Assembly (NCBI GenBank): GCA_019022495.1
Contig: JAFEKR010000011.1
Span: forward strand, 1,178,001 to 1,242,000
Source of the DNA: Epichloe hybrida
Taxonomy: Eukaryota > Ascomycota > Sordariomycetes > Hypocreales > Clavicipitaceae
DNA: 64,000 nucleotides
Reading direction: 5' to 3'
How positions within the stretch are numbered: position 1 is the stretch's first letter; every line of letters begins with the position of its first letter. Made by a program: the position numbers and the translations under genes. The notes below the pieces were generated by a model. That model was not told the origin of the DNA and ran no database searches. It saw only the letters and a program-made list of their open reading frames with translations. Below are positions 43,744-55,006 of the stretch, piece by piece.

Positions 43744-46700
43744 CTCGACAGCGTTGTTGCCAGCGTTGTTATTCGAGGCAATGAGAGTCGTGTCGATGTT
43801 AATGGTAGGTCTATCGATATAGAAGTCAGCGGTCAGCGGTCAGAAGAAGACTCAACCAACACATATTTAAGCGAAATCGAAAATCGAAAAGTACATACGC
43901 CCGTCTTCGCCCCCCCGCTGGTGGAGGTTGCTCCGTTTCGTTGGCTCCTGGCATTCTCGAAAGCACACAGCCGCCTCAAGGGAGGCAGCAGGTAAAATGG
44001 AGACGAGTCGCGACGGCGGGAGAGGGAGGCTATGTGGAGGCTATGTGGAAGCGATTGTTCTTTTTTATGCCATAGGGTACTTGGTGTGGCGAAATTTTTC
44101 GACGTAAGGTGATGGGAACGGACTCGTGGACCGTGGATCGTGTATCGAAGGTAGAATGCGAAATGGCGTGGAAAATGATTGAATTGCAGAATATGGGCCG
44201 CACGTCACGGACTTTCGAAGGCAAAAAAGACTATTGACTATGTAGTCAGAAGAGTTTAAGGCAGGATGCGGGACATGATGTATCGCCACACAGAAGAGGA
44301 ACAAGGAACCGAACAAGAGTTGAAAGAGTGTCGTGAGGTGTAAAGTCAAAACTGGTGGAATGGCTAGAATGCCGGAACTGCACCAAAGTTGATTGAGGCA
44401 GTGCAAAGTAAATGACACTTCTAGTTGGGTGGGGCTAAAGTGGCTGCGGTGGGGTCACCACCCGTGGTCTGTTCTTTTCTGGTTGTCTGGCAACTGGAGA
44501 GGGTACACATGACGAACGGAGAGGCAGAGAGGGTTCCAAGATTGTTCGTGATTCTGTTCATTCCGCCATCGGCTGATTGATGGATGGCTCAGCAAGAACG
44601 AGGACTCTCCCGCCAGAACCTTCCAGAGCACGCTTCTGATTCAAAGACTTCGCTCCGTTCTTATTAATTCGAGTCGCCCTTTCTCCGTACCCAGTAATTG
44701 GGCAACAAACATGACAGCGGAGGGAGGACAAGCACGCGCGGTGAACATTGGCTGTGGCTGTCCAGCCCATTCCCAGAAATCCTTTTTTTTTTTTTTTGAT
44801 AGACCCAGACCCCGCCATACTAGCTGGGTAAATCGGATGGTTCGATCCCAGTCCAGAGCTGTTGAGAATTCTCGAAGCCTGAATGAGTAGTGTAACTGAG
44901 TGCCTGACTGAGTGCCTGACTGAGCGCATCATCAACTGTTCTGACGCATGATGAAGCAGCATGAGGATCAGCAGAACTACTTAGTCTAGTGTCCTGAGTC
45001 CTGACCAATCGATCCAAGCTGTGGTGAAGCTTACCTCCAACAAAACAATCAATGGTACGCGATGGTAAAGAGGCTGAGCTATCGTGAGATAAACAATGCC
45101 ACCACACAAGATTGATTCTCGACCGACAAAGCTCTTGGCATCTCGCTGCGAAATCGAAATGGTTCGGGAATCGGCAATCAACTATTGTCCTTACTCGCGG
45201 CCGTTGTGTGGCCGAGGCCGAGGTCCTGGGACGTCATGGAATCCATCATTGCCAGCTGACAGATTCTCGGCGATCCCCTTGTTGTGATCCTTTGTTGTGA
45301 TTCCGGGACTGGGCCCTAATAATACCGAGCCACTTGTCTTTCAGTTCGTCCATACCTGCTGCGACGTACATTAGTCGCTTGGGAGGTGCCGTAATAATAG
45401 GTGGCGCCACTTATGGCTTCTGACTTGCCAGCGCATGGAGACGCCGGAGGTCGCCACTTAACAATAAAGTACCGACAAGTTTACATACTTTGTTGTTGCG
45501 GTACGTATCCTGCTCAGGCAAGGCATTTTTGCAACCCAGGCAACCCAGACCCCAGCAGTCCAGCACACCTTAATCCCCTTAAGCTCGTAGCGAGGGCCAC
45601 CGACGACCCCAACGCCAAAGCCCCAGCCGCCAGATGCGCCTGCCCAAACAGGCTACAGCACTTCCAAACAGCACTTTCGTCCCGTCCCGTACAAGACAGC
45701 TCCTACGTCCGTACGCGGACAAGTCTCCACCAATCAATCACACGCCATCGAAACATCGAAACATGGGTGAAGCGCCTCAACATGTTTCCTCTTTCCTTTT
45801 CCGGCCCCTTTGAAATGCTCAGCCTCAATCGAATCTGGATGCGACTACGGAGTTATTACCAGTGATACTTTTGGTTTGCGCGACTCCTCCGTTTCCGCTT
45901 CACTAATCAGGCACTCACTGACAGGGGAAGCTACAGCTACAGTAGGCATGGACGGGCCGCATATACACTCACTCGGCTGACCTCGCTGAGGCAAAAAGTA
46001 TTGACCATCCCTTCATGACGTGTAATAAGCCTACAACTCCCTCGAAAATGATGGAAAAAAAAAATCTGGAAAGGAGAGGAACCACCTTACGAGGCTGTGC
46101 AAAATTCCGCGGCGGCTCTCATTGCGCAGCAGAACAGGTCTACAAACGAATCCGCTTCGTGAACTCGCCTTGCGAAGGTGTAGCCGCGCACTCCGACATG
46201 TGCGTGTTACATTACAGTCCCGTGGCGGGGAACGACGCCTTGCGTTGTATTTTCCTGTTCGTGAGCGGGGAAAGCTTCTTGACTTCTTCCCATTCGTGTT
46301 TCTACATGTATGTACAATGCTTTCCCACTCTCGGCATAATAACGTTGTCATGGTACCCATGTCGTACCGTGCACGAGAAATGCGACACGTTACGTTCCCC
46401 CCGTACGGCTACAACGTCTCGTGATACCAAAGTCTTACATATCATCTGCAAGGCACTGCCTCGTTTGATGTCTCTCACCATCATCTTACACCAAGGCCAC
46501 CGTAGTCTACGGGTCGGCGCAGTTTGTCCTAAGTCACTGCCAAGAATCCATTGCTTGCGTGTCAATTGTGGAGAGAAAGTTGTCGTTGATGCCCGTTGCT
46601 TCTTGTTCGTGTATGAAACTTTGTGGCTATGAATGTACTGTATGCTGGTAGATACCAACGCATCATTGTGTTGCGTTCCTGCAGTTTTGACTATTGGAGT

Positions 46701-46978
46701 GGTCGAGGTGCACAATAGGAAACATGCATCATCGTCGTGTCTCTCCTATCGACGAGCTCCGTCCCCAAAGCATGTTTCCCTTCGAAATTCCAACGACAAA
46801 ATCACACGAAGAGAACATCCGAGTGCAAGACCAGATCACATGGCAGTGGGAAGTTGTCTTGCTCCATCAAGAGGCGAGTGCCACCTCCGAACCCATCTAC
46901 GTCAGTTAAAGACGTCAAATCCTGATCCCCCCCCCCCGGATATTTCTGTCCCTCTCAGATGAAGTGTCAGTCCCTTGT
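43744..46978. other. 3.2-kb gene-poor region upstream of PMC1
   Basis: The largest gap in the window. It includes tandem 11-12-bp duplications at about 44025-44050 (GGCTATGTGGA) and 44895-44928 (CTGAGTGCCTGA), a T15 run at about 44784-44799 and a C11 run at about 46926-46937. A 205-codon frame at 46015-46632 lacks any recognisable feature and overlaps other frames, so it is not called. A T-loop-like GGTTCGATCCC at 44839 lacks a pairing stem. Confidence 0.4.
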
Positions 46979-49583
46979 TCATCGCCTACCCAGATCAATC
47001 TCTCTCACGGCAACCATGGCATCTTCCCTATCCTCCACTTCAACGCCAAAGAATCTCGCGACACCCCTCTTCATGACTGCCCTCCAAAAGCCTTCCACGA
47101 TCTCACTCAAGTCCCCTCCTGTCTGCTTAAAGTCCGGAAAGGCATTCACCTCCAACAGCCATGTTTCGCCGCTGCCGTCGACCATGAAGTCCAGTCCGAA
47201 TACCTCGAACGCATTCGGCAGTGTCTGGAAATGAACGGGCATTGCTCTCGCCGCTGCTTCGAATATCTCTCCTGTCACATTGCAGATTTGCTCGAAGATC
47301 CGCGACAGCTGTTCATCGGGGAGGGGCAGGCTCCAGAATCGTCTGACTGATGTCTCGTTGGGCGAGTCCTGCAGACAGGTGTTTGTGAGGAAGGATTCAA
47401 TGTCGTCGGGGGCTTCCCAGGGGGCCGTGTAGGGTTTGGCGGCGAATAGGGCTAGCATGTGGCGGTAGACGTGGACGTTGAGACTCCCCGTGCAGAGGAC
47501 GTAGGTGCGAATGTGGAACTTGCGATTATCCGTGTTTGAGAGGAGAAGGGGGGGGTGGATGTACGGCTGGGCGACAAAGTGGCGGAGGTGCGAGGTGGTG
47601 ATGTAGTCGCCCTGGCCCTGTGCGTCGGACGTAGTTCGGCCGACTTCATCTTCGTCGTCGCTAGCCGGGCGGTCGGCTTCCCATCCGTCGAATATATCTT
47701 GCAGTTCCTCCATGGTGCTGAAAAGACGGATCCCTTGCCCGCGATCACTCATACCGGGCTTCAATATCCACCACTCTTTCTTGGACGGCTCATTTTCATC
47801 CACTTGGGCATTGCGATCCATGCTCTCTCGAAGATCAAAGGCCTCGACAAGTGCATCGTCCAGGAACTCTGCGTAGTCTACCTCGAAGGATTCGCTTCGC
47901 TTGACGTGCGTTTTAAGGGGGGACGCCGGGTTCTTGGCCACCCAGTGGTCGACGGTGGTAGATAGGTAGTGCTTTCGTATAAGAGCTTTTCGAATCATGT
48001 AGCTGTTGATGAGGCAGGTGCTTGAATTCCTCGCTGCGAACTCAAAGTCGATGGATTCGTACGGTACTATCTGTAGGACTTTGGAATCCGGAGATGAGAG
48101 CAGCTTCGAGGTAGAGAAGGTGGAATCGGAAGATGGCACGTCCGTAACGAGCCTCACAAGCTGGTGTGGAAACACGGCATTCAGAGAAGAGACTATGAGG
48201 GGCTGGACGTATGGATCCTCGTAGGCCACAATGGCTTGGAAGACGGGACTGGATTCTTGCGCCTGCTGAACGGGGTGATGGCAAACTGATGCAGCTTCTG
48301 CTGATGGCGGCACAACGCTTTCCGAGCGAATGGCACTAGAATGTAGAACCATAGTAAGAAAACACTGTTCGACATCATCTATGAAACCCAGCCTATGCAA
48401 GAAGCAGCGTAAGGTACATGATCAAAGGTTGGCCTCTTTCGTAGCTCATCTTTCACTATATACATACGAGCTAGACTTGTCCGTGCACAGCGAGAAAAGT
48501 ACGCAGGCCAGTATCAAGATCTAAACGGGTCGAACCACTTACAACTCGAATTCTTTACCGGCACGGTCGGCATGTGAAATGGCAAAGTTGGCCTTGAGAG
48601 GTGTGATACTAGAAGAAGTATAGTTAGCAACCACGAGTTGAGAGTTGTAGAAAGAGTGCCCATCGCTGATCACGGGAGCGGGCAGGACTTCCATACCAAG
48701 TATTTCCTTCGCGCACAATACGGCCGTCATTTCCGGGATCCGAGAGCTCAACACTCTTGTACACGTCCGTTAATCTCGGAGCCCACTTGAAATATTTATG
48801 CTTGCGGTCACTGTTTGCTTCTGCTCTGGCGCCGTTGTCCACCTCGCCTGCCCGGATACGTTCCTCTTCCTCGTCCGGATCGCCGGCATTGCCCTCAATC
48901 TCCTCGAAGCAGCTTCCTTCTTTCCAATAGTTCTGCAGCATATCGGCCCAGAGTGTCTTGTGCTCCTCGACACCCTCCACAAGAGGGACATTGACACTGT
49001 ACAAGTCGGCGCTTTCATCCGTAGGCCACTGCTTATACAGGGCTTCGATGACACGGACACTGTGTCGGCAGGCCGCTTCGATGATGACAGGGTCATGGTT
49101 TCTTGTGAAGAAGGCAAAGCTCAGGGCGATGGACTTTCTCCTGCACACAGCAGCCTCCAATGCCGCACCCAAGGTTCCGGAGCTCAGAGCAAAGACGGAC
49201 GTGGTGTTGCGTCCGTAGTTTGGACCACTGACAACAAGATCAATGGGACCTTTGTCTTGAAAGTAATGGTACAGTCCAATCTGCACACATGATGCTGGAG
49301 TGCCGTCAATGAGGACCCATTCATCGGCATGGGCTGATGTCGAGGGAAGATGGTGTGTCGAGCCCTCGGTGTCTTGACCATGGATGTTTGCCGAGGGAAT
49401 GTAATAGAGCGGCTTGAGTGTTTGCCCAATCATGTGAGCTTTGCCAATCCAAGACCTTTGGGTGTGAGGCAGACAGACAGAGACTATGTGTCCAGCAGCT
49501 TGGAGATGCTTCACCAAACAATGAACGTACGGCGACGATTGCGAAGACGGAGGTCCATCGTCGTTGGTGATCAGGATATGCAT
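46979..49583 (-). CDS. PBY1-like SurE phosphatase / tubulin-tyrosine-ligase fusion
   Basis: Exons 49583-48697, 48608-48543 and about 48335-46979. The N-terminal SurE domain (about residues 1-310) begins MHILITNDDGPP and has the SurE signatures NDDG, IDGTPASCVQIGL, VVSGPNYGRNT, SSGTLGAALEA and PLKANFAISHA; SurE proteins are metal-dependent nucleotidases/phosphatases. The C-terminal part (about 380-769) is an ATP-grasp TTL domain: WWILKPGMSDRGQGIRL, KFHIRTYVLC, FGLDFMVDGSGETWLLEVNAFPDF. The 66-nt middle exon restores the conserved TPLKANF. The last intron may end at 48336 (769 residues) or 48393 (788 residues); both keep the frame and I favour the first. Yeast Pby1 has the same fusion and binds P-body decapping factors. 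Confidence 0.92.
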
Positions 49584-50366
49584 CTTCCCAGATCGCGGTT
49601 ACTGAAGCGAAATTTTGTAACGCGAAGGACCACAAGCTTCCCAATGACCGAATACGAAAGAGCTTAGTGAATCGGAAAATATGTGACCAGTGCACTGACC
49701 GAACTCGTGAATCAACAACCTAGGAAAATCGCAAAATCTAGATTCGAAAGGTGCAGGGTGGGTGGGCAAGTGGAGGCGCTAGGCATGCTAACATGTGGGG
49801 TTTTGACGTGGGGCAACAGTTGGGATAGATTCTGCCATAAATCATCACAAGTCGTCCGAAGGTCAATCCTCCCAGTCATCGGTCATGGTTATGTTTGGGG
49901 GAAACAATCTAGTTAAATCATGGTCGCATGTGAAAAAGAGAAACCTATCAGCATGTTGGTTGATATTGTCAGATATGACTGTTCTGTTTTAATTTGAAAA
50001 ACCCAATGCCACATGATTCTGTAAAGTCATATATATAACATGATACCTTCGTCCGCAATGAGCATTCTGGACACATACTCGCTCTCATCCGCTTTGAACG
50101 CCGTTACCAAAGCAACCATAAAAGGAAACAAGAAACGGAATAGAAATAGAAAAGCCTTTCCAATTGCGGGCCGCGGATGAACAAGAGAAACATGTCCAAA
50201 GCCCAGACCTGCGAATCCGACTAGTAAAACTCCCGTCCCCAATCATCGGTTCTTGAATAGACCCATACCGAAGAACGGGACAAAACGTTGATTACTGAAG
50301 ACTCTCCAAGCCATATCTACTAGAAACGAATAAGGAATGAAAAACCCCCGCGCGCTACTAAAATAA
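49584..50366. other. Intergenic region upstream of PBY1
   Basis: 783 bp between the PBY1 start and the 3' end of the next minus-strand gene. It includes ATATATAAC at about 50030. No gene was seen. Confidence 0.4.
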
Positions 50367-51703
50367 TCAAGCGCGTGTTCGCTTCGTATTCGCAGAAGCA
50401 AGATTCTCTCCAGGTCTTTTTGCCACTGGTGACTGACTTTTGTGCTCTTTCGTGCGAGGCCAAGAATCAAATGGACTCTTGCGGCCAGTAACCTTCATGG
50501 GTGTGTCGCACAGCTTGTTCGTGGAGCGAGTTGTGCGTCTAGTATCAGGAGGCGAGACGGGTGCGTATCGTGGTGCCTCAGGCGTCTCTGCGGATATTGA
50601 CTGGGGTTTCCTGGGGGTCTGCGGTGCCGCCTCACCAAGATGCATATCCTCAACATCAGTCAAGGCCTCCTCGTCGTCCTCCTCGATTATCTTTTGGGCG
50701 GGAAATAGCAATCGTGGTTTTACGAATGCACGAGTCAAAGGTCGAGAGGTTTGAGACCTCTCACCTTCACCAGAAGAATCACTCTGATCTTCATTCTGAT
50801 CTTGCTCAGAAAACTTGCGGAAGAACTTCTTGCCACGACTGCGGTGCCGTTAGTATCAGATGTGAGAGGAAAGTTACATGAGGGGGATGGTGCCAAGACT
50901 TACAAGACATAAACCATTCCATCATCTCGACGAGAAGCCTCGTCTACTGATTGCAGGCCTTCGCCGGGGATATTGACGAGTTTCTTCATGCTCTGCTTCC
51001 TGCTTGGTTCGATGGTTGTGCTACCATAAAAAGGATTCGCCTCGCTATCGTCCTTCTCCGGAACCCTATCTTGGGAGTCTGTAAAGATGGCGATGGGCTC
51101 CTCCTCCTCCTCAGCTGTGAAGCTCTCCAAAGTGACTCCAGAATACTTCTTTGATCGCTTCTTTTGTGGTGATGGCATAGGCTCTTGTTCGGACGAAAAG
51201 AGATTCCTGGCAAACGACTGGATGGTCGTTGCGGTTTTCTCATTAGGTGGCTTTCGGGGTGTTTTGGAGGGGGTGGGCAACATGCCGGCGGCCTGTGAAA
51301 TCGAAGTGTTTGCAGTCCTTTGCATGGGTTTTTCAGAGTTGAGTCCCAGAGCAGCTGCAGCATCTGCAGTGCCTTCCGTGGTCAAGAAGCCTGATACTTG
51401 GCGTCGAGATTCAACAGCAGGTTGTGATCTTTTGCGCGGAGAAGTCATCGGCGAAGCGATCGAGTCGTTGCCGTGGACTATAGCTTTTTTGGCGGTGCGT
51501 GAATAATCGAGTGGCTGACGGGTTGAAGCACGAGGTGATGGAGTTCTGTTGGCAGCACGTTGTGATGATATTCTTGCAGATTTGCGTGGTGAGTAAGGTT
51601 CCCAGCTGTCGTGGTACCCGAGACGAGGTGCAGACGGTGTTCGAAGACTGGTGGTAGGCGGCGGCGTTTTGGAGCCGGCAGGTTCACTGGCGGAAGCCAT
51701 CAT
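50367..51703 (-). CDS. Unrecognised disordered, probably nuclear protein
   Basis: Exons 51703-50904 and 50838-50367 (65-nt intron, GTAAGT...CCGCAG) encode 423 residues, starting at tandem ATGs. The sequence is Ser/Pro/Lys/Arg-rich with many SP/TP sites (YSPRKSARISS, NRTPSPRAS, MTSPRKRS, LPTPSKTPRKPP, PMKVTGRKSPFDSWP), suggesting cyclin-dependent kinase substrates. Its better-conserved-looking blocks are FARNLFSS, KKYSGVTLESF-(E)5-PIAIFTDSQDRVPE, NPFYG, and RRDDGMVYVFRGKKFFRKF, the last created across the splice. I cannot name the family. It shares a 1-kb divergent promoter region with kinetochore gene DUO1, which carries an MluI box. Confidence 0.75.
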
Positions 51704-52704
51704 TGCGCGAATTAGTGGTCGAGTCTGTTTGTTGTGCACAAGAGCTCGGGCCAGGTCCAATAGCGCTTTGATCTGATGGAGCAGCGATGTAATAATACTG
51801 CGATGTCGAGAGCAAAGAAGCCAGTGCTCCAGCAAACCAATCGGTAGGGGATTCGAGAGGAATTGGCTGGAGTCGGAGCGGAGGCAGGAATAGACGACTA
51901 GCAGAAGATCAATACTAAACAAAGATGCGGATTAAACAGCGTATTCAAATTAGGACGAGTAAGGCGATGCAAAGACTCGATGATGATGTGCGCGATGCTG
52001 TTCTTGAAGCGTGGGTAGGAATTAATGTGATAGTGTATGGGAAGAGGAGGGTTTGAGATTCATGGCATTCGACGGTGATGCAAGTCTTTACACTAATAAA
52101 CTTCAGGAGGAGAGGAGGCTGGGCGCGCATGGATGGGCAGGAATGCGTGGGCGGCGGCGGCCACCACTGACCAGTGGCCACTGACCAGCCCCCTGCTTTC
52201 CACGGAGGACAGGACCGGTGGCCTAAAACTCGCCTGTTGTTGTGCATTGAGCCAGCGACCAGGGTCCGCTAAAATTCATGTCAAGCAATGTGTCGCGTTC
52301 AATCCCTTGCAAAACACGCAACGCGTTTGTTTCGCGCTTTACTCGCCCAATCACACCAGTACTCGTGCCCGCCCCACCTTACTAGGTGGTATTACGTGCT
52401 GCCTGTGCTCCGTACTGTACCGTACACGTGCTGGCCCCTCCCCAACCGACACCCATGCAATCTAAAAAGAACAATTCAATGCGATCGTGATCACCTTTTT
52501 GTTAGCAGAGCTTCCCGTCAGCCATCGCAGCCCCTCATTGTTGATGATGGCCCTCTATCATTGACGTCGTTCCTTGTTTCCCCGGATTGCGTCACACTCA
52601 CTATCATCCGTTGCCAAGATCCACTGCGACTTACAGAGCTTCATCGGATCTTAGCTACTAAAAACTAAAGTCCTTTGACGAGCTCATTTATTTGCCTCTA
52701 CGAC
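51704..52704. promoter_or_regulatory. Divergent promoter region with an ACGCGT box (DUO1 side)
   Basis: 1 kb, head to head. ACGCGT at 52321-52326 is 379 bp before the DUO1 ATG and 618 bp before the opposite start. CCAAT-like and CTCCGTACTGTACCGTAC sequences lie at about 52350 and 52410. No coding exon was seen. Confidence 0.4.
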
Positions 52705-53477
52705 ATGGCAGACGACACCGAGTACACCGACTCCGCTGACACCGATATCTGGGCTTCGCCGTCCCGTGATGCTCCATTAGTGGCCCGTCCCAAGACACCG
52801 AAGACTCCCAAGACCCCTAAAACCCCAACTGATCAGATCCCTCAATCAAACACTATCAGCAGGGACGATCTTCTGCGGAGGGAGCTGGAAGGCGTAAGGG
52901 GTGTAAATGAATCTCTTGAAGGTCTTCTCAGCACTCTCGACCGCGCAGGAGGGAACATGCAGGTACGGTGATGTAGTGCTCCCTCCTCTCTCTAAAGTAC
53001 TTTTCAACTCATCTGACTACTCCTCAGGTCGTCGCGAGAACTGTCGCCAACGCATCCAGTCTATTGAATACTTGGACAAGAATTCTTTCACAGACCGAGC
53101 ACAATCAACGACTTGTTCTTCATCCCGGCTGGAAAGGTCTTACGGAGGACCTGGCAGAGCAAGAAGCTGAGGCATTGGAGAAGCAGCGAGCTGCCGAGTG
53201 CAAGGCTGCCGAGGAGGAACAGAGAAGAGAAGAGCTACGCCGACGGCGGGAGGAGCAGGAAACAGCTAGGAGGCTGGTCCCTTCATCGTCCAGAGGCATG
53301 CGAGGCACGAGAGGATTGCGGACGACCCGAGGCCGAACTGTCACAAGGAGCGGCACTTCAGGTAGTCGCCTTCCCGATCCTCCGCCAACAAGCTCATCAA
53401 GAAGTCGCGGGACGTCGGGCATTGTGAGGGGCATAGGAACGACACGCACGCGAGGCCGTTCGCGTGCCGGACGATGA
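52705..53477 (+). CDS. DASH complex subunit DUO1
   Basis: Exons 52705-52962 and 53028-53477 (GTACGG...CCTCAG, phase 0) encode 235 residues. An acidic N-terminus (DDTEYTDSADTDIWASP) is followed by a PKTPKTPKTPKTP repeat. The Duo1 domain, about residues 55-130, has LLRRELEGVRGVNESLEGLLSTLDRA, then across the splice VVARTVANASSLLNTWTRILSQTEHNQRL and HPGWKG. A charged coiled coil (EDLAEQEAEALEKQ...RREEQETARR) and an Arg/Thr/Ser/Gly-rich basic tail follow. Duo1 is part of the DASH/Dam1 ring that couples kinetochores to microtubules. The TP repeats are plausible Cdk sites. An upstream in-frame ATG at 52675 exists, but the start at 52705 matches the family. Confidence 0.93.
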
Positions 53478-53587
53478 TAAAATACATTGCGACTTACCCA
53501 CCACGTTTAACATCACCCTTATTTTCTCGCGCTTGCACGGTTTTTGGCATTTTAGATACCCCGTATGAATGAAGATGGAATGATATT

Positions 53588-54907
53588 TTATTTGGCCTTG
53601 AAAAACTGGCTTAGCTTCATCATCCCACTCGTATTGACCTTCTTCAAATCCCTCACGCCTCGACTCGCATTGGCCTTGCGCTTCTTTTCCTCCTCGAGTT
53701 TCCGCTTCTTTTCCTGTCGAACCTCGTCTTGTTCCTCATCGCGGGGCCTTTTCCTCGAATAATCAGCAACTGAGCTTGCGGCGAGTGCCTCGGCTCGTAG
53801 CTCTGCCAATTTGGCCGTGTATTTATTCAATGGTGTGAAGTCAACTGAGCTCTCTTCTAGACGCGACAGCTGTGCCCGCAACAATTCAGCCGCAGCCGAC
53901 GGGACATAGCGAGAGCAAATGAAGTCAAATGCGACACGAAGTCTTTGTAGTGCAATCACCTCCGGGGATGCTTGAAGTGCAGCCGAGGCGATCTCGTCGC
54001 CTTCCGCTTCATCGACAAATGATGTTGCGGCGGTGGAAGGATGCGAGGCGAACGAGGCATTTGAATCGGTGATGGCTGTAGATTGCGAATTGCCTAAATT
54101 CGTGAGTTGTGTTGAAACCCCAGAATCAGGGGCATCTTCATTTTTCGGCTGGTGTTGACCGGGCATCGTGACAGATCTTGACAGCAAGACTGGTGCCTCC
54201 AGAGTCTTCCTGACAAACTTCTCTTCGATTGTGGGCGGTAAGCCACCCTCACCCATCCTTTTCGCTTTCTCGATGATTGTGGCGAGAAGCTTCTTCTCAC
54301 TAAGCCGGAACAATTTCTCATCCCCGGCGTCCACGGTGTCGCAAATGACCTCCATTCTCGATTCGATCAAGGCTCTTGTTGGACCCCAACGCAAAATCTC
54401 CGACAGATGTGAACTTTGTTCCGGGAGCTTGTCAAAGTGATCGTCACTAGTCAGGAATAATCGCTTCTTCTCGTCCGATCCCTTCTCAATCTTGGCGTCG
54501 ACCAACGAGGGCAACACCAAGAATAGGGGGTCTATATTGGTTGCGACAAACATGTCGGAATTTGATATTGTTTCTGTACGGGTGCCGGGTTCTCTGCTGT
54601 CTGTGACGCCCTCGCACGAGCCGACTTTGGTATCAATCAACCAACTGCTTGGTGCAGATTTAGGGGCGGAGACTTTTGTGAATTCGTGTATTCCGGATTG
54701 AGGACAGACGAGATACCGCGATGGTCGGCCATTGCGAGGATGTGGTAGGGTGACGATACGAGCTTCTGACGTTGCAGCTTTGGGCAAAATCAAGACATGT
54801 CTTGGCGAGCCTTCTCTAGACTCGAGCGTGTATTTCGAAGCCACATCAGAAGCTGGTGCTTCTGTTGATTGTTTCGCCGGGGGTTTGGCTGACCTCGTTC
54901 GAGGCAT
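53588..54907 (-). CDS. Ribonuclease H2 subunit B (RNH202-like)
   Basis: One exon, 439 residues, from the ATG at 54907. The N-terminal part (about 30-110) is the beta-barrel that packs with subunit C (RHVLILPKAA, ARIVTLPHPRNGRPSRYLVC, IHEFTKV). Next come SWLIDTKV and the conserved FVATNIDPLFLVLPSL, then helices LRLSEKKLLATIIEKAKRM and LQRLRVAFDFICSRYVPS typical of the subunit B C-terminal domain. After a Lys/Arg-rich nuclear signal (RKRPRDEEQDE...KKRKLEEEKKRK) the protein ends with MMKLSQFFKAK, a PCNA-interaction-like motif. The complex removes ribonucleotides and R-loops from DNA. Start codons of this and the next gene are only 99 bp apart, so they share one compact divergent promoter. Confidence 0.9.
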   Translation of the reverse strand: MPRTRSAKPPAKQSTEAPASDVASKYTLESREGSPRHVLILPKAATSEARIVTLPHPRNGRPSRYLVCPQSGIHEFTKVSAPKSAPSSWLIDTKVGSCEGVTDSREPGTRTETISNSDMFVATNIDPLFLVLPSLVDAKIEKGSDEKKRLFLTSDDHFDKLPEQSSHLSEILRWGPTRALIESRMEVICDTVDAGDEKLFRLSEKKLLATIIEKAKRMGEGGLPPTIEEKFVRKTLEAPVLLSRSVTMPGQHQPKNEDAPDSGVSTQLTNLGNSQSTAITDSNASFASHPSTAATSFVDEAEGDEIASAALQASPEVIALQRLRVAFDFICSRYVPSAAAELLRAQLSRLEESSVDFTPLNKYTAKLAELRAEALAASSVADYSRKRPRDEEQDEVRQEKKRKLEEEKKRKANASRGVRDLKKVNTSGMMKLSQFFKAK

Positions 54908-55006
54908 GACTACTACTGCTGCTACCTGGTGCGTGAACGGATGCTTGATTGGGTTGAGAACGCACTGCGAGACCTCGTAGTCCAGACCTTTCAATCCAGT
55001 CCTTCC

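Noticed and set aside
44830..44860. GGTTCGATCCC resembling a tRNA T-loop
   Set aside because: The flanks cannot form the five-pair stem or an acceptor stem, and no D-arm lies upstream.
46015..46632. 205-codon open frame in the large gap upstream of PMC1
   Set aside because: Composition is Cys/His/Arg-rich and irregular, no domain or signal is recognisable, several other frames overlap it, and there is no splice partner.
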